DNA of 64,000 nucleotides from positions 13,822,640 through 13,886,639 of the forward strand of contig NC_079977.1 of NCBI RefSeq assembly GCF_029852145.1, written 5' to 3'. The notes under the pieces are model-generated. The model was not told the DNA's origin. It did not search any database and worked only from the letters and a program-made list of their open reading frames with translations. Shown here in pieces: positions 36,975 to 46,003 of this stretch. Position numbers and translations under genes: made by a program. Numbering within the stretch: the stretch's first letter is position 1; each line of letters opens with the position of its first letter. This DNA is from Microplitis mediator (taxonomy: Eukaryota; Arthropoda; Insecta; Hymenoptera; Braconidae).

Positions 36975-39900
36975 AGAAGAAATCAAGAGATTTAAGATAC
37001 TCATGTTGTTTACCAGGTTGGCGTATCTGTTTTACATAACAAGGGACAGAGCCAGACGCTTAGTGGATTTGAGTGAGACCCAAAACAAGATGGCGTTGGT
37101 TAAGTTTGCTGGAAAAAAACACTGCTAATATACTCAGACATGTATTGGACTAAATCCTTATTAAAAGAAACGATTTAAAACGATTAGAAAAAAAAATTTT
37201 AAATACTTGTCAATGCTTTTGAATACTTTGAATACTTTTGAATTACCCTTCTTGTTGCGTACCCTGCTTAGAAAATCCCACAGAGATTTTCTAAGACCCT
37301 GGCGGATTTGAATCACGGTGGAAACACTGTGGAAGTGTAAACACCGTGGATCTACGGTGCGTACACTGTGGGTTTGTGCCATTTTACCACCGTGTATACA
37401 CGGTGTATCCACTGTGATTACGCGGTGTACGTGGAATCACGGTGAGTACAGCGTGTAACCACCGTGAAATCACGGTGGGTACACCGTGTAATCACGGTGA
37501 TAAAATGACAAAAAACCCACCATGTAACCGCCGTGATTCCACCGGGTTTCCGGGGTGATTCGAAACCGCCAGGGTTTGTTTAATAAGCTTAAATATTTAA
37601 CCTTAAACGTTATGTTTTGACTCTTTCTTTCAATAATTTGATAGCCCTGAATGTTTGGATAGAATCAAGAAAATTTAAAAATATGGTTTTTATTCCTGAT
37701 AACTTCTGCATTCCTCAGTATAATTCAATTCTATTAGTTATTATTTATAGTGCTCTTTTAATTATTAACGTCCGTATAACTCTGGAACTAAATATTTTAG
37801 ATAATTTGTACCTAATGTATTTTAAAGATGACTTGATAGGCTTCAACTTTGTACCTTAAACTTGAAATTATTACTGTTTTATGATACTTTTAAAGCATTG
37901 AAAATTTTCATTAATATAGAAACGGGCATCTTTCATGGTTTTAAGTCTTAATAACTTATGCATTACACATTACAATCTATTTTCGTTAAATTTTTCTTGT
38001 CGATATTAAAATAATCTTTTAATTCGTTTGCACTGAAAGATACTATTTTGTTAATAGTAATACTGTAAGATCATCATCAATAAATTAAACAAACATTGTA
38101 GGCTATGAATATAGCAATACTTTATTTGCATAAAGGCTATACTGGTATATTATCTATACAATGTTTTGTCAAATTAACTATCTGAATTTCTTCGAGAAAG
38201 TAAGTCGTTGTCCTTTTTTACTCTCACTCTTAGAAAACGAGCCTAATTTCATACCATGACTACACACTAACATGTATCACAAGATATTCATGGATGAAAT
38301 TAACTTATTCAATCGATTGAGTAAGAAATCTACCTTCCATTTCGGCTGCCGAATGGCCTTTTTTTTATTATATTGTGTGGTCCAATTAAAAATGAAGATC
38401 GTGAAGGCCATACTTTCTTCATGTAGTGATTTTTCCGATCCCTACTATCAAACATACACAAATAGCATGTATACTTCGTGAATCCAGATTGCTGCCCAAG
38501 TATCATGGACGAAATTTTTAATACACCACACACTTGCCATTTATGTTCTTCGTACTTGATGATCTTTAGGATAGCTTCGAGGTTTGAATACTCTTCTTTA
38601 AGGACAGTTGAGTGGGCCAAAGGTAAAAGAGCAAACTTGTTGGTGTTGTGGAAAAGCCCAGTGAACACACCATCGTAACAGTGATATCACATCTAGAGAA
38701 CATGTAACGTAACAAATTCAACGTAAATTTTACATTCTGATGATATAAATTGTAATGTAAATGGTACGTCAAATTTGTGACGTAAATGTGACATTAAGAT
38801 TACATGCATGTTACTGAACGAGTGATATCACATTGGTGACCTAAATGTGACGTTATATTTATATCACATACTAACGTTAGCTTTACATTCTAGATATTAC
38901 CTTGGAATTACGTAACTAAATCGACTTATAAGTGACATAATCTTGGTGATTCAATTTTATCGTCACATTTACATCTCAATGTAATGGTTCGGATATGTAC
39001 ATACTGTTACAGCACTCTAAGATAAAAAATAGTTATATTTATTTTACATCGAAACATTTCAACACATTTATGTAAAAAATTTTACTTTAAAATGATGTAC
39101 GTATGTGACGGCATTGCAATAGGAAGGCTTATGCGTAAAAATGATGTATTTGCTATAATTAATATTTTTACATTTAATTTATGTAAAAAATAATATTTGT
39201 TATTGAAATGTGCTGAGGTTTATGTCGAATCGGTGAAGTAAACTTTTTTTTTCACTTATATAAATTTCCATCTGTATTTTCATTTGCTTGTAAATAATTT
39301 AAATAATTATTTTTATTGTTACAATATATTTCTTTTATTATTAGACATTTTATTTAGTTTTTATAATTTTTATTGTTATTATTCTTTTTTAATAAATTAA
39401 ATCCAAATAAATAACAATAAAAATAATTAAAAAATAATTATTTACAAGCAGGCGGAAAAATTAATAAAGTATCTGACGTGCGAACATGTAGTTGCTGCAC
39501 AGTAAATATTTGGTAGTTCAAGAATCCACCGCTAAGCAATTTATGGGCGCGCAAATTGTTCCTCCAAGGATACATATGATCCAACTTTTATTCCCCAATC
39601 GAATGCACATTCGAGGTAACCCCTGATTAAAAAAGTGAATTGAAAAGTATTGAAAATTATCTCAATTCTTTTCAATCCCTCGGCGGTTTTGGAAAGTATT
39701 GAATGGAAATGAAATTTCGATCGTTTGAATACTTTCCAATTCCAAAGTGGAATTCGAAGGTATTGAAAAGAATTCAATCTTTCATCATTTCAATACCTTC
39801 CAATATGGAATTATTTAGGTATTGAGAAGGATTCGGAAAGATTCAAAAATTTCAATTCATTTCAATCTTTTTCAATCCCGCTCATGACCCGAAATGTGAA

Positions 39901-42900
39901 ATTATTTAGGTATTGAGAAGGATTCAGAAAGATTCAAAAATTTCAATTCATTTCAATCTTTTTCAATCCCACACTTGATCGAAATATCAGATTATTTAGG
40001 TATTGAGAGGATTCGGAAAGATTCAAAAATTTCAATCTTTTTCAATCCCACACATGACCCGAAATGTGAAATTATTTAGGTATTGAGAAGGATTCAGAAA
40101 GATTCAAAAATTTCAATTCATTTCAATCTTTTTCAATCCCACACTTGATCGAAATATCAGATTATTTAGGTATTGAGAAGGATTCGGAAAGATTCAAAAA
40201 TTTCAATTCATTTCAATCTTTTTCAATCCCACTCATGACCCGAAATGTGAAATTATTTAGGTATTGAGAAGGATTCAGAAAGATTCAAAAATTTCAATTC
40301 ATTTCAATCTTTTTTAATCCCACACTTGATCCGAAATGTCGGATTATTTAGGTATTGAGAAGGATTCAGAAAGATTAAAAATATCAATTCATTTGAATCT
40401 TTTTTAATTCCTCGGAAGTTCTGAAATTCTTTTATTATTTTGGGATTGAAAAGTATTCATTTTATGTCAAAATGAATACCTTAGGGTATAGAAAGAATTC
40501 GAAAGGATTCATTTCTCATCGTTTTCAATACTTTTCAATTCACTTTTTTAATCAGGGACCAGTACACCAGATACATTTATGTCTGGTATCGACCTGTATG
40601 GGACGATACTCAAAAAAAAAAATAACATTTCAGTATCGAGAAAAATAAATAAAAGTAAGAACTTGGAGATTTTAAAATATTTATTTAAAAAAATGTACTT
40701 TTATATAAAAAAAGTATGTATGTTTTCAGCCAATAAATCACATATTAATATCTCTTATGTTTTTTCTTTATTAATTTTTTTTTAATATAGCAACTATAAT
40801 TTCTAGCGCATAAAAGTGCTTTGTACAATTTAATAGAAAATGATGTCACTTAGAGGTCACTGTTATATAACCTCAACGTAAAATTTGTATTTTTTCATCA
40901 CTTCGATGTTATATAAATATGATATTCAAATGACATCACCGTTATATCACCAATGTAACATGTACGTTACATTAACATCACATTTACATTCATTATGTTA
41001 CGTCACAACGTTACGTAAATGAGTGTGAAATTGTGATATACATGTTATGTATCCACTGTGATTACGCGGTGTATCCACCGTGATTACGCGGTGGCTTGAC
41101 CACTGTGTATACACGGTGGTCAAGCCACCGTGTAATCACGGTGGATACACCGCGTAATCACAGTGGTAAAATGGAACAAACCCACCGTGTTTCCACCGTG
41201 ATTCAAATTTGCGAGGGATTGCATCTGTGTGATACCTTAATGAGACACAATAGGCAATTAATCTATGTAATTACAAATTACGGTTGGATACTACCGAGAG
41301 AAATAAGTAAAAACTGCGTCATAATAATATCATGCGGAAAGAATGCCAAAATCGTGATATTTTCGGTTTATTGGGTTTTTCTCCAATATTTGCAGTTTGA
41401 CCCCCAATTCTGACTTTAGATTCGTGTTCAGCGGGAAAAAATACACCAAAAAATCCTAGTCTGACACCCAGCACACACCACTTTTTTTTGTGGACCTGTG
41501 TTATTACAAGAATCATTATTAGGCAATCAACCAAATTAATAATACTGGTCAACAAAATTTTTAATTGTGTTTGTTACATGAAAACTTATATCAAATTTTG
41601 AATCTACTAGAGCCACCCCGGGGAAAACGATTTAGATCTGACCATATATAATTATATCTGATCAGATCTGATTTGTCAGATCTGGCCAGATCTTTAAATT
41701 GTCTCTATCTGACGAGATCTGGACAGATCTGATCAGATATAATTATATGTGGCCAGATCTAAACCTTTTTTCCCGGGATCCCTATTAAAAAAACAAAATA
41801 AATTGCAAAAAAAAATAATATAGTTTTCATTCGATCCGAAATGTAATCTAACGTATTAGAAACGTTACTTAGAAGAGTTATACATGAATTTGATTGATGA
41901 AAAAATCCCGATGACTGCTGGGCTCGAACCTGCATCCTTCAGATCCAAAGTCTTTGACGCTATCCACTGCGCTGCTCCACGTATGTGATCGCGTGAATGT
42001 AAATCATCAGATATGAACAATTTTCATGATTATATCTGAGCAGATATAACAAGATCTGATTATGTTAATTGTTGTATTTAGTTCAGATATAGTTATATCT
42101 GGTCAGATCTTACGACATATACGCCGATCTGACTAGATATAATCATGTCTGACAGTCTATCTAGCCTAGATCTAATTATATCTCATTAGATCTGACCGGA
42201 TATAAACGGTGGTTGGCCAGATATAATAAGATCTGATCATGTGTAATTATTAGTTCTGATCAGATATAAATGATCTGCAAAGATATAATTTTATCTGATC
42301 AGATATAATTTTATCTGGTCAGATCAAAATCATTTTCCCCGGGTAACTACGTAATCGGATCTGATCGAATCTGATGCTGTTGACAACTTCGATATAGTTA
42401 TATCTGGCCAGATATGATAAGACCTTTTCATGTCTAATGCATTTTGCAATTCAGATATAGTTATATCTGTTTAGATCTGGCCAGATATGATAAGACCTTT
42501 TCATGACTAATGTATTTTGCAATCCAGATATAGTTATAACTGTTTAGATCTGATCAGATATGACTAGATCTGATCATGTCTGATGAATTTTTTAACTCAG
42601 ATATAGTTATATCTGTTTAGATCTGATCAGATATGACTAGATCTGATCATGTCTGAGCTATTTTTCAACTCAGATATAGTTATATCTGTGTAGATCTGAT
42701 CAGATATGACTAGATCTGTTCATGTCTGATGAATTTTTCAACCCAGATATAGTTATATCTGTTTAGATCTGATCAGATATGACTAGATCTGATTATATCT
42801 CAAATCCCATATCTAACCAGATATAAATAGATCTGATCAGATATAATTAGATCTGACCAGATATAATTATATCTGGTCAGATCTAATCCGTTTTTCCCGG

Positions 42901-45113
42901 GACCACACAATAATATATCAATGAAAAAAAATTTACACATCAGGTTTTCTTTTGACATCAAAGCATATATTTTCGTAAAAAGTACAAAAATCAACTACAC
43001 TTAGAGAAATTTTTACTTAGTGTACAATAAATACTTATGATTTTCGTCAATATTTGGCTTCTGCCAGGTCCTTTCTAAGTCTCTAATAACCTGCTAGCAT
43101 TCCTGGACTCCATTTCCCTGTTTTGCTGATACTGATTTTGGAACAGTACCGACCGTTACGTTGACGGCATTTAGTCGGTCGGTTTTGTCAAATAATTTTT
43201 TTCAACATACGTCACTATCAACTAACCTCACGTTAACCGTTTCACACGCTGTTCACATGTCACGATCTTCGTTCCTCTGTTTCTACAAACGTCTCGTTCT
43301 TCGTTACCCGTGTTTATTCAAACGTCTCATTCTCCATTCCTCTGTTTCTACAAATGTCTCGTTTTCCGTTCTTCCGTTTCTACAAATCTCACTTTAACCA
43401 AACGTTCGGTTTATCGAAGAGAACTTGATTCAGAGATTACGTTCATCAGAGCGGACATTATACATCCATCACATTCTACATTCCTACGTTTCTCCGAACG
43501 TAACTTTTATCTGTCTTTCGTTCATCCGTACGTGTCGCTACACAATTTTACTTTTGATGCAAGTGTGTGTTTCGTGTAACCTCCGTTAGGCACAAGATGT
43601 GGCACCCTTCAAAGTATTAAAAATTTAAAAACCGTGAAAATATGTTTTTGAAAAATGTCATTAAGCTTTAGCACGTTGTACAAAATCTTATAATACTTTA
43701 TATAATTGTATAGAATTCGAAGATATAAAATTAAAAAAAATCTATAAAACTTCATAAAATTTTATTAGATTTTATGGAAGTCCTATGCAGTACTGCGATG
43801 ATGATTTTCTGAAACCTTTTAAAATTTAATAAGGTTTGATAAAAGTTGATGGAGTTATATAAAATTTTTTAAGGTTTTATGAAATTATATAAAATTGCTC
43901 GAAAATTTTGCTGCAAAACATTATCGAATTCTGTAAAATTCCATGAATTTTTTTTTAAACTATAAATTTCTATGGAATTATTCATGGGAAACCATGAAAG
44001 GTTCGATGTAAGAATTCATTTTGGATTCCTATAGGGAAACATATGGGAATCCATCCGGAAACGTCATGTGGGTATTTCAAAATGGAATTTCAGCTGAATT
44101 CCTACTTGAATTTTTTTATAAGATAAGTTTGCACAAAATTTTCTGGGATACCTTTACAGGTACTGAAAAACTTAAATGAAGTCATTTTACTTTCAAATGA
44201 TTATTTTTTCTTCTAGTGCTTATTAGATTTTCAATCTGTTTTTGCTCATGAAATTACTGTTAAAAGTTACTCCTATATTGAACAAACTGAATAACTTTAA
44301 ACACAACTGATTATTATGATAAATTAAATAAATTATCGATTTTATTAATACGAATCAATTAGTCCCCTCGAAGATTTGAATCACGGTGGAAACACCGTGG
44401 ATCCACCATGGTTACACGGTGGGTTTGTTCCATTTCACCACCGGGTATACACAGTGTATCCACTGTGATTACGCGGTGTATCCACCGTAATTCCACGGTG
44501 GCTTTGTGCTATTTCACCACCGTGGTTCCACGCTGTATACACCACGTAATCACAGTGAAAACACCGTGTATACACGGTGGTAAAGCCACCGTGGAATCAT
44601 GGTCGTAAAATGGAACAAACCCACCGTCTTCCGTGATTCAAATCTGCGAGGGTCACTTAGTTTGTTTTTATACAAATCAATCCGTGAATTAATTTTAGTT
44701 TCATTTGATTCATTCTAATGCGCTTCAATGCGATTTAATCTGAAATTGCTTCTATAAACTCAGAATGGAAAATAAACTGAAACAAATTAAAATAAACTCA
44801 ATTACTTCCGAACTGTTTTTATCCACTAGGAACTTCAATTTGATATGACTTGTTTATCTTTACTTTACACGAGTACTTAGATGGGAAATAAATAATTACA
44901 TCTAATTTATTCGATTTCTTTGCTGACAAATTTCAGGAAAAAATAAAGCTCCAGCATTGTCATTACATGGCTACACTAAAATAGACAAAATCGAATGTAC
45001 ACCAGCTCCAGGTGATTATGACCCAGAGAAAGCGGAAATTTTTATTCAAGATAGTTCACCAAAATATTCATTTGGAGTAAAAGCACATATCGAAAAAATT
45101 AACTCAACTCCTG
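21687..45113 (+). CDS. ODF3/CIMAP-like (SHIPPO) sperm-tail protein, four exons, 3' end incomplete
   Basis: Exons 21687-21795, 21879-21936, 22007-22077 and 44937-45113 all have GT/AG borders, and the phases fit (1, 2, 1, 1). The product starts MGGLTQRQWSPTKRRGPISA, matching the Trp-Pro-x-x-Arg-Arg-Gly-Pro-Ile start of the ODF3 family. It then carries the Pro-Gly-rich repeats typical of it: FRSPGP, RAPAFSFGSR, ESPGPGPGQYNV, CTPAPGDYDPEKA, SPKYSFGVK. About 138 residues are encoded so far, against about 250 in the family. Family members bind doublet microtubules of cilia and sperm flagella, so testis expression is likely (inference). The third intron (22078-44936, 22.9 kb) is filled with nested transposons. 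The C-terminal exon is 46515-46579 or lies further right. Confidence 0.8.
22358..22507. mobile_element. 150-bp CCCTTATTAAA...TTTAATCAGGG element
   Basis: Starts CCCTTATTAAAAGAAACGAT and ends ATTGTTTCTTTTAATCAGGG. Flanked by AC on both sides. The interior repeats CGATTTAAAACGATT and AATACTTTTGAAT words. A partial copy is at 37156. Confidence 0.8.
22508..22760. repeat. Inverted partner of 30620-30686 and 33318-33500
   Basis: Read in reverse complement, this stretch aligns with 33500-33318 and then, without a gap, with 30686-30620. It is therefore a copy of the same repeat lacking the fold-back at 30687-33317, and gives its empty site (…ATTTTTATATATAGTATTTT…). Confidence 0.7.
23308..23675. mobile_element. 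CCCGTG...CACGGG element with CCATATATGGCC and GGGCCCATTTTGC words
   Basis: Ends CCCGTGAAAAATAAA and TTTCATTTTCACGGG are inverted. The left half is an array of CATATATGGCCATATATGAC words; the right half holds GGGGCCCATTTTGCC words and a run of C. The flanks (CA and TA) differ, so this may be a chimaera of two elements. Confidence 0.55.
23707..25471. mobile_element. CACT...AGTG fold-back element (1.77 kb)
   Basis: Starts CACTTATCCAAAAAATTAAA and ends TTAATTTTTTGGATAAGTG. TA precedes it; TC follows, so the right TA has decayed. Arms of about 870 bp pair closely and meet near 24590. The terminal motif is of Tc1/mariner style. No transposase ORF; the open frames seen are parts of the arms. It lies inside the big intron of the ODF3-like gene. 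Confidence 0.85.
25948..26020 (-). pseudogene. tRNA-like sequence in the core of a TIR element
   Basis: On the minus strand, A-box-like GTAACAGCCTAGTGGATAAG and B-box GGTTCGAGACC, 35-40 nt apart, followed by a short A-rich tail. Similar in both boxes to the sequences at 28850 and 41911, so all may descend from one tRNA-like ancestor. Confidence 0.45.
26070..26480. repeat. 51-bp tandem repeat, about 8 units
   Basis: Unit approximately CTTGTCACTTGAGCATTGGC + TGAACCTTGTCCCAAGACTG + GCAAACCAAGG. Because 51 is a multiple of 3, the array stays open in several frames, giving a repetitive 17-residue unit in any of them. Confidence 0.9.
26596..26760. repeat. CCATATATGGCC / CATACATGGCC word array
   Basis: Words such as TATGGCCATACATG, GGCCATATATGTTTAATTAA and ATCACGGGCATACATGG are repeated. 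Same word family as 23308-23460. Ends not found. Confidence 0.55.
26761..27236. other. AT-rich intronic spacer
   Basis: No gene, word array or terminal repeat recognised. Confidence 0.5.
27925..28197 (-). CDS. Hypothetical ORF or captured exon inside a TIR element
   Basis: 90 codons, product starting MADNDLIIHRSIQFFVEFEK and including a Cys/His-containing stretch (FFCNVEHQVNITHIM). Upstream (28210) there is a CAG that could be a splice acceptor. Composition is more protein-like than the surrounding AT-rich frames. I do not recognise it. It may be a host or transposon exon picked up by the element, or chance. Confidence 0.3.
   Translation of the reverse strand: MADNDLIIHRSIQFFVEFEKIICFVLDEFVIEHTKFFCNVEHQVNITHIMPIRESGKLLFLTINQIKTMHHVLRVGNDICNSFDLLKNKF
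28850..28922 (+). pseudogene. tRNA-like sequence in the core of a TIR element
   Basis: A-box-like GGTCAGCCTAGTGGACAG at 28852 and a B-box-like CTTTCGAGACC at 28900, with 34 nt between. The region is GC-rich against an AT-rich background. No complete cloverleaf could be drawn. Confidence 0.35.
29343..29515. repeat. CGATTTAAAACGATT-word MITE remnant
   Basis: Ends GTTTAATCAGGG at about 29512. Its left part (near TTGCAATTTCTGGTTCCGAA) is found inverted at 46195-46240. The interior is a run of AAAACGATT / AATCGTTTT words. The left terminus is not resolved. Confidence 0.55.
29577..29883. mobile_element. 307-bp CAGTCGA...TCGACTG MITE, TA-flanked, mariner/pogo-like
   Basis: Left end CAGTCGATTCTGTCTAAAGG and right end TTTTAGACAGAGTCGACTG are inverted. 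Flanked by TA on both sides. The word TAAAGGTTCCC is repeated near both ends. CAGTCGA termini with a TA duplication fit the Tc1/mariner/pogo group (family knowledge). The interior is comparatively GC-rich. The minus-strand open frame across it is not a gene. Confidence 0.75.
29884..30199. other. AT-rich intronic spacer
   Basis: Nothing recognised. Confidence 0.45.
30200..30612. repeat. AAAACTCCGACAA word array
   Basis: A run of ACTCCGACAAAACTCCG-type words, becoming CACCGTAGAAACTCCG towards the right and ending ACCGCTAGGG at 30612. It looks like another word-array element related to the CACGGTG family; the left end is unclear. The open frames on both strands come from the array. Confidence 0.55.
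30687..33317. mobile_element. CACT...AGTG fold-back element with a nested MITE (2.63 kb)
   Basis: Starts CACTGGTCACAGAAATTAAG and ends TTAATTTCTGTGACCAGTG. TA on both sides is the target duplication, confirmed by the empty, inverted copy at 22508-22760. Arms of about 930 bp are near-perfect inverted copies. The loop is interrupted by the element at 31619-32376. No transposase. Confidence 0.9.
31619..32376. mobile_element. 758-bp CCCTGATTAAA...TTTAATCAGGG element with TTGAAAAGTATTGAAA words
   Basis: Starts CCCTGATTAAAAAACTGAAT and ends AATTCACTTTTTTAATCAGGG without its first base. Flanked by AG on both sides. The interior repeats a block of about 95 bp (GATTGAAATGAATTGAAATT, then TTTCCGAATCCTTCTCAATA, then CTAAATAATCCGACATTTCG) some five times. 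Sister copy at 39621-40557. Confidence 0.9.
33318..33500. repeat. Right half of the repeat split by the fold-back at 30687-33317
   Basis: Matches 22510-22690 in inverted orientation; see that entry. Confidence 0.7.
33501..34020. other. Spacer with a possible TTAA-type transposon end
   Basis: Near 33488-33560, TTAACCCTTAACGGCCACA and CACATGGGGTAACTCATTAC resemble the end of a TTAA-targeting element such as piggyBac. No second end or ORF of interest was found. An AGATGGCG word also occurs (33672). Confidence 0.35.
34021..34296. mobile_element. CCCTCG-ended CACGGTG-word element, right end missing
   Basis: Starts with the family terminus CCCTCGCAGATTTGAATCAC, preceded by AA. The array is broken off at 34296, where the CCCGGG element begins. 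The open frame 34042-34290 is array-derived. Confidence 0.8.
34521..35650. mobile_element. ATTAG...CTAAT fold-back element nested in the CCCGGG element
   Basis: Starts ATTAGACTGGGCCAAAAAAA and ends TTTTTTTGGCCCAGTCTAAT. Arms pair closely and meet near 35120. The uninterrupted copy 1 shows the empty site, giving a target duplication of GATC (or TGATCA, if the terminal A/T pair belongs to the flank). The left arm carries the insertion 34644-34794. Confidence 0.9.
34644..34794. mobile_element. 151-bp CCCTTATTAAA element inside a fold-back arm
   Basis: Starts CCCTTATTAAACAAAAGGAT and ends ACTTTTATTTAACAAGGG. Flanked by GT on both sides. The opposite arm (near 35525) reads through with a single GT, so the 2-bp duplication is certain. 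Confidence 0.9.
36838..36972. mobile_element. One end of a TTAGGGTGATCC-type fold-back plus (TA)n
   Basis: The sequence up to GGATCACCCTAA (36928) resembles the right end of a TTAG...CTAA fold-back. It is joined abruptly to the broken CCCGGG element on its left and followed by a (TA)n tract. Confidence 0.6.
36973..37155. other. Short intronic spacer
   Basis: Nothing recognised. Confidence 0.4.
37156..37296. mobile_element. Two truncated MITE pieces
   Basis: 37156-37255 matches the left part of the element at 22358; 37262-37296 matches the first 35 bp of the element at 9713 (CCCTGCTTAGAAAATCCCA). Confidence 0.55.
37297..37574. mobile_element. CCCTGG-ended CACGGTG-word element, diverged copy
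   Basis: Starts CCCTGGCGGATTTGAATCAC and ends GTGATTCGAAACCGCCAGGG. The interior is the CACGGTG / CACCGTG word array. Flanks GA and TT do not match. Confidence 0.75.
37575..38329. other. AT-rich intronic spacer
   Basis: An 80-codon open frame (37617-37859) lacks any motif and resembles fold-back-type phrases (AACTTCTGCATT repeated). Not called as a gene. Confidence 0.4.
38330..38668 (-). pseudogene. Fragment of a conserved TE-linked arthropod protein
   Basis: 112 codons. The stretch LGQQSGFTKYTCYLCMFDSR followed by KNHYMKKVWPSR resembles a conserved core (GQxxGYTKYPCFLCxWDSR...HW..K.WP) that I recall from many uncharacterised arthropod proteins linked to repeats. An upstream part reads PLAHSTVLKEEYSNLEAILK. 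The Cys pair could bind zinc. The fragment lacks N- and C-terminal parts and ends within MITE sequence. A 50-bp shared piece lies at 11540. Confidence 0.55.
38690..41046. mobile_element. ACGTAAATGTGAC-word element, interrupted by 39621-40557
   Basis: 38690-39000 and 40850-41045 consist of GTAACGTAAATGTGACATTA-like words, TGATATCACATT and their complements. The two halves flank the CCCTG element at 39621. Termini not fixed. Confidence 0.55.
39621..40557. mobile_element. 937-bp CCCTGATTAAA element with TTGAAAAGTATTGAAA words
   Basis: Starts CCCTGATTAAAAAAGTGAAT and ends CTTTTTTAATCAGGG. Flanked by AC on both sides. It holds about seven roughly 95-bp blocks built like those of the copy at 31619, in inverted orientation relative to it. 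The number of blocks differs between copies, so the arrays expand or contract. Confidence 0.9.
41047..41217. mobile_element. CACGGTG-word element, left end missing
   Basis: Ends GTGATTCAAATTTGCGAGGG; the left CCCTCG terminus is lost. The array words are as in the other copies. Confidence 0.75.
41218..41616. other. Intronic spacer
   Basis: No gene or terminal repeat recognised. Confidence 0.4.
41617..42901. mobile_element. 1.28-kb CCCGGG element with GATCAGATCTGATCAGATAT words and a tRNA-like core
   Basis: Starts CCCGGGGAAAACG and ends CCGTTTTTCCCGGG. AC on both sides is a 2-bp target duplication. The interior is dense in self-complementary words: AGATCTGATCAGATAT, ATAATTATATCTG, TATAGTTATATCTG. 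Internal CCCGGG termini at 41772 and 42338 suggest nested or fused copies. Between them lies a tRNA-like sequence (41911-41985). In 42360-42790 a unit of about 60-90 bp repeats about five times. Confidence 0.75.
41911..41985 (-). pseudogene. tRNA-like sequence, Gln(TTG)-like, in the core of a TIR element
   Basis: Minus strand: A-box-like GGAGCAGCGCAGTGGATAGC, possible anticodon loop CTTTGGA (TTG) and B-box GGTTCGAGCCC. The anticodon stem pairs only 3 of 5 and no acceptor stem was confirmed. Confidence 0.45.
42902..43254. other. Intronic spacer
   Basis: No gene or element end recognised; composition becomes less AT-rich after 43040. Confidence 0.4.
43255..43395. repeat. Tandem repeat of about 32 bp
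   Basis: About four imperfect units of CTCGTTCTTCGTTCCTCTG + TTTCTACAAACGT. The open frames across it are repeat-derived. Confidence 0.65.
43396..44364. other. AT-rich intronic spacer with TATAAAATTTTAT words
   Basis: 43680-43960 is rich in ATAAAATTTTAT / TATAAAATT words, likely an old word-array element. 43970-44100 has ATGGGAAACC / GGGAATCC words. No coding sequence. Confidence 0.4.
44365..44652. mobile_element. CCCTCG-ended CACGGTG-word element
   Basis: Starts CCCTCGAAGATTTGAATCAC and ends GATTCAAATCTGCGAGGG. TC on both sides. It lies only 284 bp upstream of the fourth ODF3-like exon. Confidence 0.9.
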
Positions 45114-45160
45114 GTAAGATGTAAATTAAATTTTTTATTACCTGAAGTATGTGTATTAGG

Positions 45161-45640
45161 GTGCTCCGTTTGAAACGAACATTTTTTATTTTTCACTCTC
45201 CATCGAAAATCTTCCTCTATATGTTAAAATAAAAATTTAGTCCAATTTTGAGCTCTTAATATTAATATAAACCACTGGAACAACGTCGTCGTAGTTTTTC
45301 CATGTTACAAGCACGTAAATTTAGTTTATTTGCTTTTCAATGAATAAAACTCAGTCCTCCATTTATGTATCGTATCGGCCCAAAGTTTTTCTTAAAGAGA
45401 ATTGTATAATCTTTAAAAAAAGCCAGTATCCGCTTAGCTCTGAGTTAAACTCTAGCTCTCCTGTGAGTCTTTAATGTCAAATTTTGTATCAAATTGATGG
45501 TTTTTTGCTATTGACTCATGAACGGTTGAGTTTAGAGAAAAAAAGTACATGACCTTTTTTGTAGGAAATTTGGTTTTCTATAAAAAAATTTCAATGACTT
45601 AAAGCTGTAAAATTATTATTTTAAAAAATATATGAAGTTA
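45161..45640. mobile_element. Left part of a TTAGGGTGC fold-back element
   Basis: Starts ATTAGGGTGCTCCGTTTGAA and includes the family phrase near 45540-45600 (GACCTTTTTTGTAGGAAATT). The right arm is missing. Right edge approximate. Confidence 0.55.
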
Positions 45641-46003
45641 ATTATTACTATTAAAGTTATTAAAATTTGAAATTTTAGCAGAATTTCGAGATTAATTGTT
45701 TTATAATTGAATAATATTCATACTTTTTGTGGTTTTTCGTCTTATTTTATCCATTACTTAACAAAAAAAAATCATAATCAAAATTTCTAAGACATTTAAA
45801 ATTAGATATTGAATATGTATTTTTGGAAAAAATTCGAAATAAAATGGGTTTTTAAACTAATTTAGATGAATATTTCAGGGTATTTTTTATATTTTGTATA
45901 TTTATGTATTTATCGTTGTCTTTCATAACTTACTGATCGGATGGTAATTATTAAATCGAAACAATCATTTATTGAAACGAAAATGATAGCTTACCCTGAT
46001 TAG

